Assembly (NCBI RefSeq): GCF_945859685.1
Contig: NC_079147.1
Coordinates: 184,433,174 to 184,497,173 of the forward strand
Source of the DNA: Eupeodes corollae
Lineage: Eukaryota; Arthropoda; Insecta; Diptera; Syrphidae
Direction of reading: 5' to 3'
DNA length: 64,000 nucleotides
Shown here piece by piece: positions 11,445 through 22,935 of this stretch. Under the pieces are notes generated by a model. That model did not search any database, was not told the DNA's origin, and was given only the letters and a program-made list of their open reading frames with translations. Position 1 is the stretch's first letter; each line of letters begins with the position of its first letter. A program made the position numbers and the translations under genes.

Positions 11445-12345
11445 TAAAGATGCAATTCTTCAACTTTGCAGGCAACTGTACTGGCAGCTTGAACCATACT
11501 AAACCGGCTATGGATCTTTTTATTGATATGACTGAAGCTTTTGACATGGTTAATCAAGATTTTCTACTAAGTAAATTATATAATGCAGGATTAAGAGGAG
11601 TTATTTTTCAATGCTTGAAATCATATTTATAAGAATGAGTTCAAAAAGTAGTAGTTTATGGTGTAATGAGTAAAGCTTGATATATAAAATCTGGAGTACC
11701 TCAGGGCTCCGTACTCGGCCCCTTGTTTTTTCAGTTTTATATTAACTCTCTCTTTACGTTGCAGTTAAATGGCCTTGGTCCAGCTTTTGCGGATGATATA
11801 TCGTTTACCTACCAGTCAAACTCAGAACATAGTTTTAACATTGAAATTGAAGAAGATCTCGAAATTTCAAGAACTTGGTTCTCGGTTCATAAGTTAATCC
11901 ATAGTGCAAACCTCAAGATAATGTCATTCAAAACTTCTAGTCATCAGCTTTATATGCTAGGACTTTAGGATTCTTGTTGATTGCTCAAAAACCATCTAAT
12001 TATTCCCACTGCTCATAAAACTCATCTATCTAACTTTTATATTGTCGCAGCACCCAAGTCATTTAATAACTTACCAACATCTATAAGAACTTCTCAAAAT
12101 TTAAACCCTTTTCTTAAAAAAGTTAAGGACTGGCTTTTCACAATTGACTTAAATTGTATTGATAATTATTGTTAAAGAAACTTTGATGTATGAAAACTGA
12201 GTATTTACTTTTTATTATATATTTCTTTTTCTCTTAATTTATATGAATACGTTTTAGTTCAAATTCTTTTTTTTTTAGCACTAGCTTTAAAGCTAAAGGA
12301 TGAAAACTATTATTTATTGTAAAATTCACAATAAACAAAAATGTA
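11445..12345 (+). mobile_element. LINE-J relic 1: Jockey/CR1-like RT fragment
   Basis: Plus-strand peptides carry D-M-T-E-A-F-D-M-V-N at about 11526-11555, S-G-V-P-Q-G-S-V-L-G-P-L at about 11690-11725 and F-A-D-D at 11786-11797. A typical non-LTR C-terminal segment follows, with K-S-F-N-N-L-P-T-S-I-R at about 12057-12090, ending at a stop near 12174. A stop and frameshift near 11630-11680 and a large gap after the RT show it is dead. The following AT-rich region with AGCTTTAAAGCT (12284-12295) is probably its 3' UTR. Confidence 0.7.
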
Positions 12346-14375
12346 TGTCTTCTAGATTCAGAACAAATACAGATACAATCCATTATAGTACATCTTTCAT
12401 CGCCTTTCAAATAAAAATTGAAATGTCCAAAAAAAGCTCAAATGACTTTGATTTCTAGATATGATTTTAGCCCTATCCTGAACCACTGTATTTCATTATT
12501 AATTTGACGGTAAAAAACTAAAATTAAGTGCTAAGAGAAAAGCCCTATCAACGTGTCGACTTCTTCAGCTAAAACAATAAAATCAAATACCATGCTCCGA
12601 GTGAGTTTCAAACCCTATGCCTCTATATATGTAAGCCTTGAAAAGCAAAGTTTAACCGCCTACAGCTTCATAAATATTTGCATACATTTTATTGTTCCAA
12701 CAACCTAACTGACAAAATTAATATCTCAACAAAGTTAACAAATATTATTCACTCAATTTAATTACTATTCATTACGGTACGCAATTGCTTCGCAGTTTGA
12801 TTGTGCCACTAAATAGATGTTTTTGAGTTATCGAACATTCAGTTATGTACACATGTATATATGTAGGTATTATGTATCTATAACAAAACTACCTATAACA
12901 GCTTCCATTTCCATATGGTTATGGTAATCGGTTCTTACTGCAATCACCCTCTCGCGCGAGCTCTAAATCAAACTTAATTTACTTTCATTCAAATTGACCG
13001 CGTGGAATTGTGCAGCAACAAAAGCAGCAACATCTTACCGCCAGATTCTGTTTAACTTCATCACCTCCTACTCCTAATACTGCCAACTACTGGCATACCT
13101 CTACCACTGGCACCACTTCGACTTAACTCGACTTACCAAACCAACAGCCATCACCACATCTCCTTCTCCAGCATCGACTGCTCTGCTATAGCGCAGCGTA
13201 GCGTTTTCATGCCTCGCAGGAGTTAAACCAAAGCCAAACTGAAGCTGGATATCTCTCTAATGGAAACCAAAAAGCGAATTAGACTCCTCGGGCTTATTGA
13301 TCAATTGATTGCTTAGTTGGTTACTGTTTTTTGGTTTTTGTCTTGCTGAACATACCACCATCACCTACACATCCACTTCGACTTCTACTTCGACTTCCAC
13401 CACTTTACCATCGATCGCCTTCTGGTTTTGTTGGTTGATGCAGTGGCGATGGCGTATGATGATGATGATGATGGCGATGATTACGATTATGGTAGTGGCG
13501 GTGGTGGTAGAATGGAGTTGGAGCTGAAGCTGGAGCGCTTATGATTTTTTGATAATTTTTTCAAAAATTGTAATCTCAATTGCTTATGGAAGTCGATGGT
13601 TTCTGCTGCTGTTTGTTGCTACCACAAAGTGACTAACATAGTTAAAGAGAGAATTTTCCATGATTAAGTGATCATTTAACGCCCACTTCATTATTTGTAG
13701 GCGTGTTATTGAGTTTCTAATCGATTTATATACCACTGGCACTGAATAGTCAAGACTCACACGATCGAGTTTTGTTTACATTTCGTTAACTATACACTAA
13801 CTCGGGTTAAAATGTTGAGTTAATTTTCATTCCAGCTCTCGTTAAGTGAAAACCCAAAGAAGAAAAGATAAACTACTTCACTGCATTCCAAAATCGATTT
13901 CAGTTCAAAATAGAAAATGCAAATTTAAAAGAGTGGAAACCTAAGGGGGATAGAGTATCGAACGTATTTTTGTTATTTGCATGGTTGCCGGTGAGTTTAT
14001 ATATATGTAGCTCTCAGGCCTAGCCTGGTGCAATTCCTTGGATTCCTTTTTGTAGTCTGCATCTTTAGATGACTTTATGTGTGTGTCCAAAACTGGATCG
14101 CATATAAAAAAAAAGATCATAAGAAAAGTTTCATTTTATTGTGTGTTTGTTTATTTATAAAATGTGTGGGTATGCTTCGACCAGTGACAAGTGGAAAAGT
14201 GCGACTTTCGCAAGTGAAAAGCTGTTTGGAAGGAAAAAGAAATATAAAAAAACCGATCTTAGGGGGTTTAACTTTCTTCTTTTTGATTAAGTATTTTTTT
14301 AAAGATGATTAGAAATTGAGATTATTTGAAAATATAAAGATTGATATTGGTATAACATACAGATACATGGCGGTT
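12346..14375. other. Unique DNA with simple-sequence patches
   Basis: No gene or transposon recognised. A hexamer-like run of ACTTCN lies at 13374-13398 and a (GAT)n run at about 13456-13473. The small open frames over these, for example 13309-13527, are compositional. The 77-codon frame at 14079-14312 has no domain. Confidence 0.45.
13374..13473. repeat. Simple repeats: ACTTCN run and (GAT)n
   Basis: Tandem ACTTCG/ACTTCT/ACTTCC units at 13374-13398 and a TGATGATGATGATGATG run at about 13457-13473. Translated, they give S/T-rich and M-rich peptides, which explains the spurious open frame there. Confidence 0.7.
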
Positions 14376-14377
14376 TA

Positions 14378-15179
14378 CAGGGTAAGCCGTAGCATTTTTC
14401 TTTAATAAAATTACAGCTGCTGTTTTGTCATGAACTACCAAATAATTGTATTTATTTGAAAAATTATGCAATTCTTTTTTGTCGAAACACAAGCTTTGAA
14501 CCATATTCACAATATGACACTGTATATATACTTAGTTCAAGTCTTAAAAGTTAAAAATTTAACAGATGTACACTTACGTACTTTGGCCTTTAAATGTCCC
14601 CAAAGAAAAAAATCACAAGGTGATAAATCGGGGGACCTTGGTGGCCAGGTAAAGAAAGAAGATGACCTGGAAACATCTCTCTCAAAATGGTTAGTGAAGT
14701 ATGTGCTGTGGCTCCATCTTGTTGGAAACAGACTTTTTTGTGGTTCCTAGTAAACTGATTTAAGTTTGGTTGGAGGAAGGTCTAAATCATGTGACAGTAG
14801 CGATCGCATCAACGGTACCTTTTTGCTCATTTCTTTCGAAAAAAATACGGGTAGACGCACTTACACATGCCACATTATCCGGCGTTGTTGCGGTTAAAGG
14901 TAGGCCAGACGATTTTCTCTTTAGCGCAGAACCCGCTGCTCTAAAGTTTGATAACCAAACTCGGATTGTTTTTCTATCCGGAACAGGATCATGTCGTCCA
15001 AGTTGAAATCGAATGCGAAATGCTTGCTAAGTAGTAATTGCAGAACCACCATTGCGGATATATTCCTCTACGACAAAAGTGCGATGCCTCTACATATCTA
15101 TACCCGGAATACCATTTTATTAAAATCATCTTTAAATATAAACGTCTAAAAATACGAGAGGTTTTTTCGCCGGACCCTG
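14378..15179 (-). mobile_element. Mariner/Tc1-like transposon relic 1
   Basis: The minus strand contains a helix-turn-helix segment (R-K-T-I-R-V-W-L-S-N-F-R) near 14965-14930, the second catalytic block Q-Q-D-G-A-T-A-H-T near 14735-14710, and P-P-R-S-P-D-L-S-P-C-D-F-F-L-W near 14640-14595. The middle of the transposase, including the first catalytic Asp, is missing. TA dinucleotides flank CAGGGT at 14378-14383 and its complement ACCCTG at 15174-15179, giving probable TIRs CAGGGTaaGCCG and CAGGGTccGGCG. The right end is convincing; the left end is a best guess from spacing. Confidence 0.65.
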
Positions 15180-15181
15180 TA

Positions 15182-16304
15182 TTGTAATGGGTCCGATTTG
15201 TCAAATTAAAAATTTTTACATTTCTCGACGTTTCAAGGCCCTTAGAATCGAAATAAAATATTTTTAGAAAGATGTCTGTGGCTCAAGAACCAGTAGAGAT
15301 ATCAACTTCAAGTAAATTTCGTTATACAGATTATAATGCAGAAAGATGCAGAAAGGGATCTCAAGAAAACTGCATATGTGTTTTTTTTTACCATAGCAGT
15401 TTAAAAAAAGTTGAAAATTTTGGTTAACCCTAAATATCTCACGAATCAATAATGCTAGAGACTTGAATTAAATTGTATATTATATATTGTAACGTGATAC
15501 CAAACAAGTATATTGGAAATAAATCGAATTAATGTTTTTCTTTAGAAATCAAAAAAACTGAAAAAAAAAATATTTGTTACGACGAAAATTTTACGAATAA
15601 AAAATGATTTTATCTCCAAAACAATTTTGTGCAACTAAAAATAATGTTTTCATCATCTGGTAACATTTTGAGAAAAATCGAATTGACAGTTGTTCTTACA
15701 AAAAATAAAAACCTAAAACAAAAATTGAATGAAAATGAAAAAAAAAAAATGATTTTCAACTCCAATAACTTTCCTTAAAAATTTGAGACATTGGCCTTAA
15801 ACTAATTTTATTTTTTTAAAAAAACATTGTTTTCAATTTTTTGAGAAAAATCGAGAAAAATCGAATTAACAATTTTCTTACAAAAAATTAAAAACCAAAC
15901 AAAATTAACAAAAGTTGGTAAAATCTGATTTTTGACTTAAAATTCTTTTCAAAACTTTGAGATATTGGCTTTAAACTAATTTTATCTTATGAGAAATATT
16001 GTTTTCAACATTCAGTAAATTTTTTTACAAAAATAGAATTGACAATTTTCTTACAAAAAATTGAAAATCTAAAAAAAAATAATAAAAGCTGGTAAAAATA
16101 GATTTTCGACTCAATTATCTTTTTTAAATTAAAAAGATCAACATCAAACTAATTTTATTTTATAAGAAATATTGTTTTGAACATTCGATACAATTTTGAG
16201 AAAAATCAAACTTACAGTTTTTTTAACAAAAAATAAATACCTTAAAAAAGCATTACTAAAAGTTCGTAAACATTGATTTTCGACCCAAATATCTTTTCTA
16301 AAAT
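15182..16304 (+). repeat. Dispersed repeat with internal tandem array, copy 1 (5' part)
   Basis: From TTGTAATGGGTCC onward this matches, in opposite orientation, 50434 down to 48917. The first about 300 bp (C-T-C-G-A-C-G-T-T-T-C-A-A-G-G at about 15222-15238 and so on) are single-copy. After that come AT-rich units with a repeating GAATTGACA...CTTACAAAAAAT block at 15679, 15862, 16035 and 16207, a period of about 172-183 bp. No coding capacity is visible. The copy is cut at 16304 by the LINE-L insertion, whose duplicated target (16291-16304) is array sequence. Confidence 0.8.
16291..16304. repeat. Target-site duplication, left copy
   Basis: ATCTTTTCTAAAAT, repeated exactly at 18061-18074. The two copies bracket the LINE-L element; the flanking bases differ on both sides, so the duplication is exactly 14 bp. 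Confidence 0.9.
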
Positions 16305-18060
16305 AATCTAATTGGGGAGTGTCAAGCTGGTTTCAGATCGTGCTATTCTACAATTGACCTCATTTTCGTCTTGAGAAGTATTGCAGAATCATTTATGAAT
16401 AAAGGAGCAAAATTATATGCATTATTTGTTGACTTTAAGTCAGCATTTGATACTGTTAATAGAAATGCTTTGATATATAAGTTTTATGGCATGGGAATGT
16501 CCTGGAGGTCTGCAAGGATAATCCAAAATCTTTATATCAGCACAAAATCAGCTGTCTGGAATGGCGAAGAGATGTCAGATTGGTTTCACACTTGCACAGG
16601 AGTTAGACAAGGATGTACTCTAAGCCCATTGTTATTTGCCCTCTTTATTGAAGATCTCGTAGAATGTCTACCTTGTGGTATTGAGTACGCCGGAAAAGCT
16701 ATCAAAGCACTGATGTTCGCCGACGATATTGTCATTCTCGCATACTCGCCAGAATCTCTCCAGTTAATGATAAACCGCTTGTGTGACTACTGCAAAATAT
16801 GGAACTTGACTGTGAATTTAGAAAAGTCAAAAGTCATGATATTCAGGAAAGGGGCCGGCGTAACCGTAAAAGTGAGAAATGGTGGTATAATGGAGAGACA
16901 ATCGAAGTTGTCAACGAGTACAGGTACCTAGGGATGACTAAGAACCTGGACATGGAGAACCACTTTAAGGATAAGCTTGCAAAGGCTAAGACCGCAATCG
17001 CTGCCACGTGGAACAGGTGTTTTTCGAACAAAAATATTAGACATAGTGCCAAATTTCGAGTTTTTGAAGCAGTTTCAGAAGCCATCATGATGTATTCGGC
17101 TCAGGTGTGGGGCTACAAGCAGTATGAAACGGTGGAAAAATTGCTCAGATATCATATTAAAAGAATCTTTTATATTCCGTCTAACGCCCCGAATTATCTG
17201 GTCATGCTGGAAACTGGACTTCCACCTCTGTTTATACGGACCCTTAAGCTACATATAGATTATATTCTTAAATCTATCAATATGTCTAATGAAAGACTTC
17301 CAAAGATAGTAGTGCTTCATATAATAAGGAGAAATACAGGCTGGATGGAAGAATGGCAGGAACTAAGTCAATGGTGCGGGATGCAACTTAACCTCAATTG
17401 CGATAACTTAAGCGAATGGAAACCAAGGCTTTACGAACTAATAGCAAATGTGGATCGAAAGTGTAGAGAAGCAACAGGCTCAGTTCATAGAACTCTATAC
17501 AGCAGTTTGAACCTTGATCTTAATGAAAGAAATTATTTTCGAGATGAATATAGTGTTGACGAAATATCCATGATGGGAAGATTAGAAGGTGAACTTCTTT
17601 GCCTCAACTACATGCCACATAGAGACGATCTACCGATAATTTGTGATCTATGTAACATGCAAGAGAGAGAGGATACCTTACATTTCATAGGCCGGTGTCC
17701 GGTCTTAACTGAAACCAGGAGATATTACCTAGGTCCCAATATCTTATCGGTTATCCAGATAATAGATCTCCTCAATGAGATGAACGTTCCAAATTTATTT
17801 ATGTACTGCAAAGCTGCGTTAAGATATCGACAAAGAATAATAGATCAAGACTTTTAATCTTTGCGTAAAGGTAGTCATGTTAATTACAAGTTATTCAGTT
17901 CTTTTTTTTTTTTTATTAATTATTCTAATAAAATAAGAGATTTAATATATGTAAATTTTATTTTTGTCAATCGGCTGACGGCATTGCCATGCTCAATGAT
18001 TTTGTATATATATCATGTAAACTAAATGTTTGTAATAAAGAAAATCTATCTATCTACATC
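16305..18060 (+). mobile_element. LINE-L copy 1: 5'-truncated LINE with 14-bp TSD
   Basis: The element starts abruptly in the RT domain (C-Q-A-G-F-R-S-C-Y-S-T-I-D at about 16322-16360). It runs through palm, thumb and a C-terminal zinc-binding segment to a stop at 17857, then about 200 bp of 3' UTR, ending in an ATCT-rich tail (AATCTATCTATCTACATC, 18043-18060). The flanking 14-bp direct repeats show target-primed insertion with 5' truncation. The tail is a short tandem repeat, not poly-A, arguing against the Jockey clade; L2/CR1- or I-like is possible. One frameshift is the only visible lesion in the coding part. Confidence 0.9.
16318..17857 (+). pseudogene. LINE-L reverse transcriptase ORF, one frameshift
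   Basis: The frame open at 16371-16931 carries F-V-D-F-K-S-A-F-D-T-V-N (first catalytic Asp), G-V-R-Q-G-C-T-L-S-P-L-L and M-F-A-D-D-I-V-I-L (FADD at 16716-16727). The frame open at 16799-17857 carries the post-RT Y-R-Y-L-G-M-T motif and a C-terminal C-D-L-C...H-F-I-G-R-C motif near 17650-17700, a CCHC-type zinc finger common at the end of LINE proteins. Continuity requires a single 1-nt shift at about 16851-16858, where GGGG occurs; a change in that homopolymer is the simplest cause. The endonuclease domain is absent because of 5' truncation. All visible RT catalytic residues are present. Confidence 0.85.
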
Positions 18061-18492
18061 ATCTTTTCTAAAATTAAAAATATTGGCTTCAAACTAATTT
18101 TACTCACAGAAAATATAATTTTTGACATTCATTAAATTTTGTATTAAAATCCAACAGTAAGTTTTTTCATCAAAAAAATATTACGCAAAATTTGGTAAAA
18201 AATTATGTTCGGTACTTTATATCTCGTGATAAATAAAAGATATTTGTATTTGTTTATTTAAGAAATAAAAACTTTTAAGAAATGCTACTAAAATTGGTAA
18301 AAATTAGTTTTCGAATAAAAAGCTCGTTAACAAAAACTGATTTTGGAATCAAACTATTTCATTATATGCAAAATATTCTTGGTAATTTTTAAATTTTTAA
18401 GAAACAAAACACGAAATCCAACAATTTTTAAAGCGAAAAATCGAAAGACGGGGTGGGAAGTTATCAATGAGGGTCGCATCCCAGCCCCTTTT
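18061..18492 (+). repeat. Dispersed repeat, copy 1 (3' part)
   Basis: Begins with the right copy of the LINE-L target duplication (18061-18074) and continues the array: the next unit block (ATCCAACAGTAAG) is at about 18149, which is 16379 once the 1,770-bp insertion is subtracted, 172 bp after the previous unit. The end, GGTGGGAAGTTATCAATGAG then GGTCGCATC, is shared with copy 2 at 48925-48960 (reverse strand). The shared sequence stops about 18492. Confidence 0.8.
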
Positions 18493-18769
18493 AGTTCAAG
18501 AACTTGTTAAACAAAAATTTCACCAAAACCTTGAAAAATTATGTAATAAATTGATCATTGGTGAAGTTTCTATCACCATAACTTGCGCAGTGTCTCCTGC
18601 AAAATTAAACTAATGGGAATTTACAAATTGATTAAACTAAGCGAGACATTTTGTTAAATATTGAATATAAGATGGGACTTTGCCATTGAACACGAAGTAC
18701 AATATAATTTCAATTGGTACTTGGGGAAGGTTCGCAACATTCAATTCTTATAATGTAACGACCATCTAT

Positions 18770-19600
18770 TGGCAAAGTTAATGGCAGTGTCTCAAATATA
18801 ATTGCAATTGCAAAATCATTTAATAACTATTTTTCAACAATTTCACTTAATCTACTAACAAAAGCTAATCACTCATCTTGTGCACTTTGTAGTGCATTCA
18901 GTAATGAACCTTCTCAAAGAAAATGTTTTGTATTTGAGCCTATAACTAGTATAGAGATTCTAAAGTTAATTAACACTTTAAAAAATGCACCATGTTTTAT
19001 AATTGATGTTTTGGCACGTATCTTTAACAAACGCATTTTTCTAGAAACACAGAACTAATGATCTGGATACCTTTAGGCATATATCACTCTTGCCCTCAAT
19101 AAGTAAGACGAAATTTTTCAGTGATGTGCAGTTTAGTTTTCAAAGCAATAAATCAACCGAAGATGCGTTGTTACATTTCTGTTCTCAAATATGTGTAGTC
19201 TCGACAGAAAAAGAAGAATATAGCCTCATTGTTTGTTGACATATCAAAAGCCTTTGACATGGTTAGTCACAAAGTTTTGATTAGCAAACTCAAAAGTGCT
19301 GGGATTCGAGGCTTAATTAGTGGTTTGTTAAGATTTTATTTAAATATAAGAGCTCAAAGAGCGAAATTTGATGGTATTAGGAGTGATTTAAAGAAATTCG
19401 ATTTGGGAGTTCCACAAGGTCCGGTTTTAGGACCAATACGTTTTTTAGTATACATTAATTCTTTATTCAGTTTGAAATTTAAGAGTTATCTGACAGATGA
19501 TCTTGTAGATGAAAAGCTTGCTAAAAATTTGTTAGAACACAAATTGAAAATAAGTTCTAAAACCGGTGGTGCAAAATCGTATGGTCAACGATGGATAGAC
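18770..19600 (+). mobile_element. LINE-J relic 2: Jockey/CR1-like RT fragment
   Basis: The upstream part (18775-19010) reads as the linker before the RT (F-N-N-Y-F-S-T-I-S-L-N-L-L, then I-E-I-L-K-L-I-N-T-L-K-N-A-P). A gap follows, then F-V-D-I-S-K-A-F-D-M-V-S from about 19230 and L-G-V-P-Q-G-P-V-L-G-P at about 19408-19440. The YADD box has become L-T-D-D near 19490. The open frame ends at 19609, where the sequence passes into the 5' leader of the next element. The segment between N-A-P and F-V-D is mostly deleted, so this is a dead 5'- and 3'-truncated copy. Confidence 0.75.
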
Positions 19601-19604
19601 GAAA

Positions 19605-22085
19605 GGTGAACTAACGACGAACATTGAATCCATCGGATCCAGAGCTGTGACGCCTGAGCTAACTTCTCAGGAAGTAAGAGCAAAATACCAGATCTCGCTC
19701 TGAAGAACCAGCTCCAATAATATCAGTCATGCGCAGGCCATGAAACGAAATTTTAAAGTGTGATAAAAACACAAGTGATAATGTTGACAACCCCCCTGTA
19801 AACGAAAAACATGGAATGTGCTTACACTCAACCGGCCACGCAAGGCAGAGCAGCTTGCCGATACCCTTGCCGAACTCAAAGCTGATGTGACAGCCCTCCA
19901 GGAAATGCGATGGAATGGGCCAGGCAGTAGGAAGATTGATGGCTGTGATTTATATTATGGGAAGTGTCTACTCGATGTGAGGAAGCTCTTCTTTGGATGG
20001 GGTTTTTGCTGTCAGAGGGAAACTAAGGCCAAGAGTTTTAAGCTTATGGGAAGTAAGCGAAAAAGCGACGATAATTCGAAAAGAAGGATAACAATACCAA
20101 AGAATAATTCTATGAGCTCTTCGCCAAAACATATAAACAATGTCCCAAAAACGGCGTTAAAATCTCCCAAGAGAATTGGGAAATTGGTAAAGAAGGCATC
20201 TCTGGTAGGTTAATCGAAAGACATATCCTACACAATATCACATCTGGAAACGGACTCAGGCCAATCGACTTCTAAGCCGAGAAGAACATGGTGTTGAGTA
20301 GCACCAGATTTCCGTGCCCAGATATCCACACAGGTACTTGGCGGTCCCCCGATGATCGATCATGCAACCAAATCGATCATGTTGCTATTGACGGAAGACA
20401 TTCCTCTATTAACACGCAAGCTCTACGTCGACAAGAGAAGGGATGAGAACCGCTTGCTCAGAAGAAAGAAATAAGCCCATGAGCAGCGCGAAGTCGAGGA
20501 GATCCAGGGATGTTTTAATGGGGGTGTGGAGCTTTTATAGAAGAGTCAAAAAGAAACTAGCCGCCCTTGAGCATGCAAAGATAAGGAGAGGAATACTCTA
20601 GTCGAGACGCAGTCAATGCTAAAAATCTGGAGAGATCATTTCAACCAGCTGCTTAACAGTGATGAAGTCAACGATTTCGCCAGCGAGCAGCCACGTCAAA
20701 TCCATTTGATTGACGATCTAGAGTTCCGCCCACCCGACCAGAGTGAGATCAAAAAAAGCGGCCGGTGAAGACGATCTGCAGGCGGAGCTTTCTAAGTACG
20801 CTGGAGCAGGTCTGGTAAGGAGCATCCCGCAGCTATAGTCACTAAAATTTGGTCTTAAGAAAGCATGCCCGACGAGTGGAACTTTAGCACCGTCTTCCCA
20901 AGCCATAACATCTCTGCCCTAACTACATATGCATTACCCTTTTAAACATAGCATACAAGATCTTGTCAAGCGTATTATGTAAAAACCTGAAGCCATTTAC
21001 TGACGAACTACTTGGCCCTTATCAGTAAGGCTTCAGGACTGGAAAATTTAGTATCGACCAAATTTTTACTATTTGCTAAATCCTCGAAAAGACCCAAGAA
21101 CATAACACCATCTTTTCATCGATTTTAAAGCAGCTATGACAGTGTAGAAGGGAGCCATTTTGAGTTTTCGAATCCCTCCCAAACTGATACGACTTATCAG
21201 GATAACGTTGGAATATGGTTGTTGCTGAGTCAAAATTGGAAGAGATTCAACCGAAACCACCAGAGAACTTCGACAAGGTGATGCGCTGTCATGAAGATGG
21301 TTCAATATTGTTCTTGAAAGATTGGTGCGCAAAGAGCAGTAACGGGTGCATTCCCTTAATATGGAGTCTGAGGCGAAGAAAATGGGTCTTGACATTAACG
21401 AGGACAAAACGAAGTATTTACTGCCGTCAAATAGAGTTGATTCACACCTTAGACTTGGTCAAAACGTGACAATTGACAGGTATATATGATTTCGAGGTAG
21501 TAAACGAATTTGTTTATCTAGGCACTGATGTCACTGATGATTCTGCAAATGACATCAGCATGGAGATCAAACGTAGAATTACCCTTGCTAATCGCTGTTT
21601 CTTTGGCTTAATCAAGCTGTTGAGGAATAAGGCCCTACAGCGAAGTACCAAAGAGACACTGTAGAAAACCTTAATCATCTCAGTCTTGCTGTACGGTCTG
21701 TAGGCGGAAGCAGGTGGATGAAGGATCTCTTGGTATCGTCAAGAGGAAAGTTCTGCGTACGATCTATGGTCCGGTTTGTGTCGACAGGCAAAGTAACATC
21801 TAGTGGAAAAGATATAATCATGAGTTATACGATTTGTACAGCGACATACCAGGGGCATGTCGAGCGAATGAACATCGAAGCTCCAGGGCGTAAGGTATTC
21901 AACGCCAGGCCTGAGGGTACAAGAAGCATAGACAGGCCTTATTTCCGGTGGAGTGATCAAATTGAGGCGAAAAAAAGTCAACCTGGTATTCGAAACTGGA
22001 GGTAGCAAGCTAGAGATTGAGTAAGCTGGCAAAAGTTATGACTTGAGATCCAGAAGCACAAGGCGCCAACAAGAGTAAAGTAAGT
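19605..22085 (+). mobile_element. LINE-R copy C: longest RTE-like relic
   Basis: This copy keeps the 5' end of the ORF: T-W-N-V then L-N-R-P-R-K-A-E-Q-L-A-D and A-L-Q-E-M-R-W-N-G at about 19811-19920. Endonuclease remnants T-R-F-P-C-P-D-I-H and C-N-Q-I-D-H-V-A-I-D are at 20308-20400. An RT region full of stops runs 20700-21300. The post-RT segment F-E-V-V-N-E-F-V-Y-L-G is at about 21491-21525, followed by E-I-K-R-R-I-T-L-A-N-R-C-F-F-G-L, and the C-terminal domain runs to about 22015. Much of the endonuclease and the YADD box are deleted or unreadable. It resembles the widespread insect RTE-like endonuclease-RT family. Confidence 0.8.
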
Positions 22086-22204
22086 TCTAAAATCAAAATA
22101 ATATTTTTCGTTTGTCTGGCCAAAAAAGTAGTCTGAAGAAAATAAGTGGTAAGTCTCTCCTGTTACCTTGTTTTAACTTTCTTTTTTAATTTTTCCTTTT
22201 TCTT

Positions 22205-22935
22205 TTTCATTTTGAGCATTAGGAAAGGAAGAGATGGTTTTAAAAGAGATGTCGGTGCACATTCGTTTTGAATGGAATAATATTGCAATGATTGAGAAAG
22301 ACAGAGTGTGGTAAGGCATTAAACATTCGCGTAGTACGGCTGAAGAAAGAATGTCTTTATACTTAACAGTACGGTAGAATTTGAGATCGAAGGTAAACTG
22401 ATAAGCATTCCTGTAGGTGGGAGTATTGTGGTTGAATTACTTGAAAATTAATCAATGCAAGTTTCTGTTTCACTAAAGCATAATGGGTGTAATTGACGCT
22501 ATAAGAGAGTGACACAAGAAACTTTACTACGACGATGACGGTGTTCAAGCGGAGTAAATGATTTAACGACCATCCCCCAACAATTTGAATGCTCTACATT
22601 TATTAACGTTAAGTATTGTATAGGTCTTAAAGATAACAGCTAGATCAGAGGGGAAGAAAACCTTCTTCCATGTTCCCAAAGATTGGTTGATAAGAAACAT
22701 ACCGAGAATATCGAGATGTTTAGTCTCATTTATACAAGTGCATCATGCGGTTTTCGAAAAATTAGATTCCTTGCGGAGTTCTTCCAAAACGCGTCAGAGG
22801 TCAGCGTACCTTAGTCCGCACACCGCCATTCATCTTCCTAAGACCAGAAGATTTGTTTACAGAATTTAACCCCGGCAGCCCGAAAGTTTTCCACCCAGGT
22901 CCGTAAAGTTATTTTTTCCGGTGAAAATCTCTTTT
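22205..22935 (-). mobile_element. LINE-A relic, 3' end
   Basis: Sequence at 22215-22440 aligns on the nucleotide level with 26630-26860 of the intact LINE-A, including the GATGTCGGTGCACATTC and TTAACAGTACG blocks. The segment 22600-22680 matches the region near 27090-27130. The translation corresponds to the C-terminal domain beyond the RT. Small deletions and frameshifts are scattered through it. The LINE-A 3' stem-loop and poly-A are not recognisable here; an A/T-rich tract at 22185-22210 may be the eroded tail. Confidence 0.75.

Noticed and set aside
13309..13527. Membrane-like small protein
   Set aside because: The frame is produced by simple repeats (ACTTCN and GAT runs).
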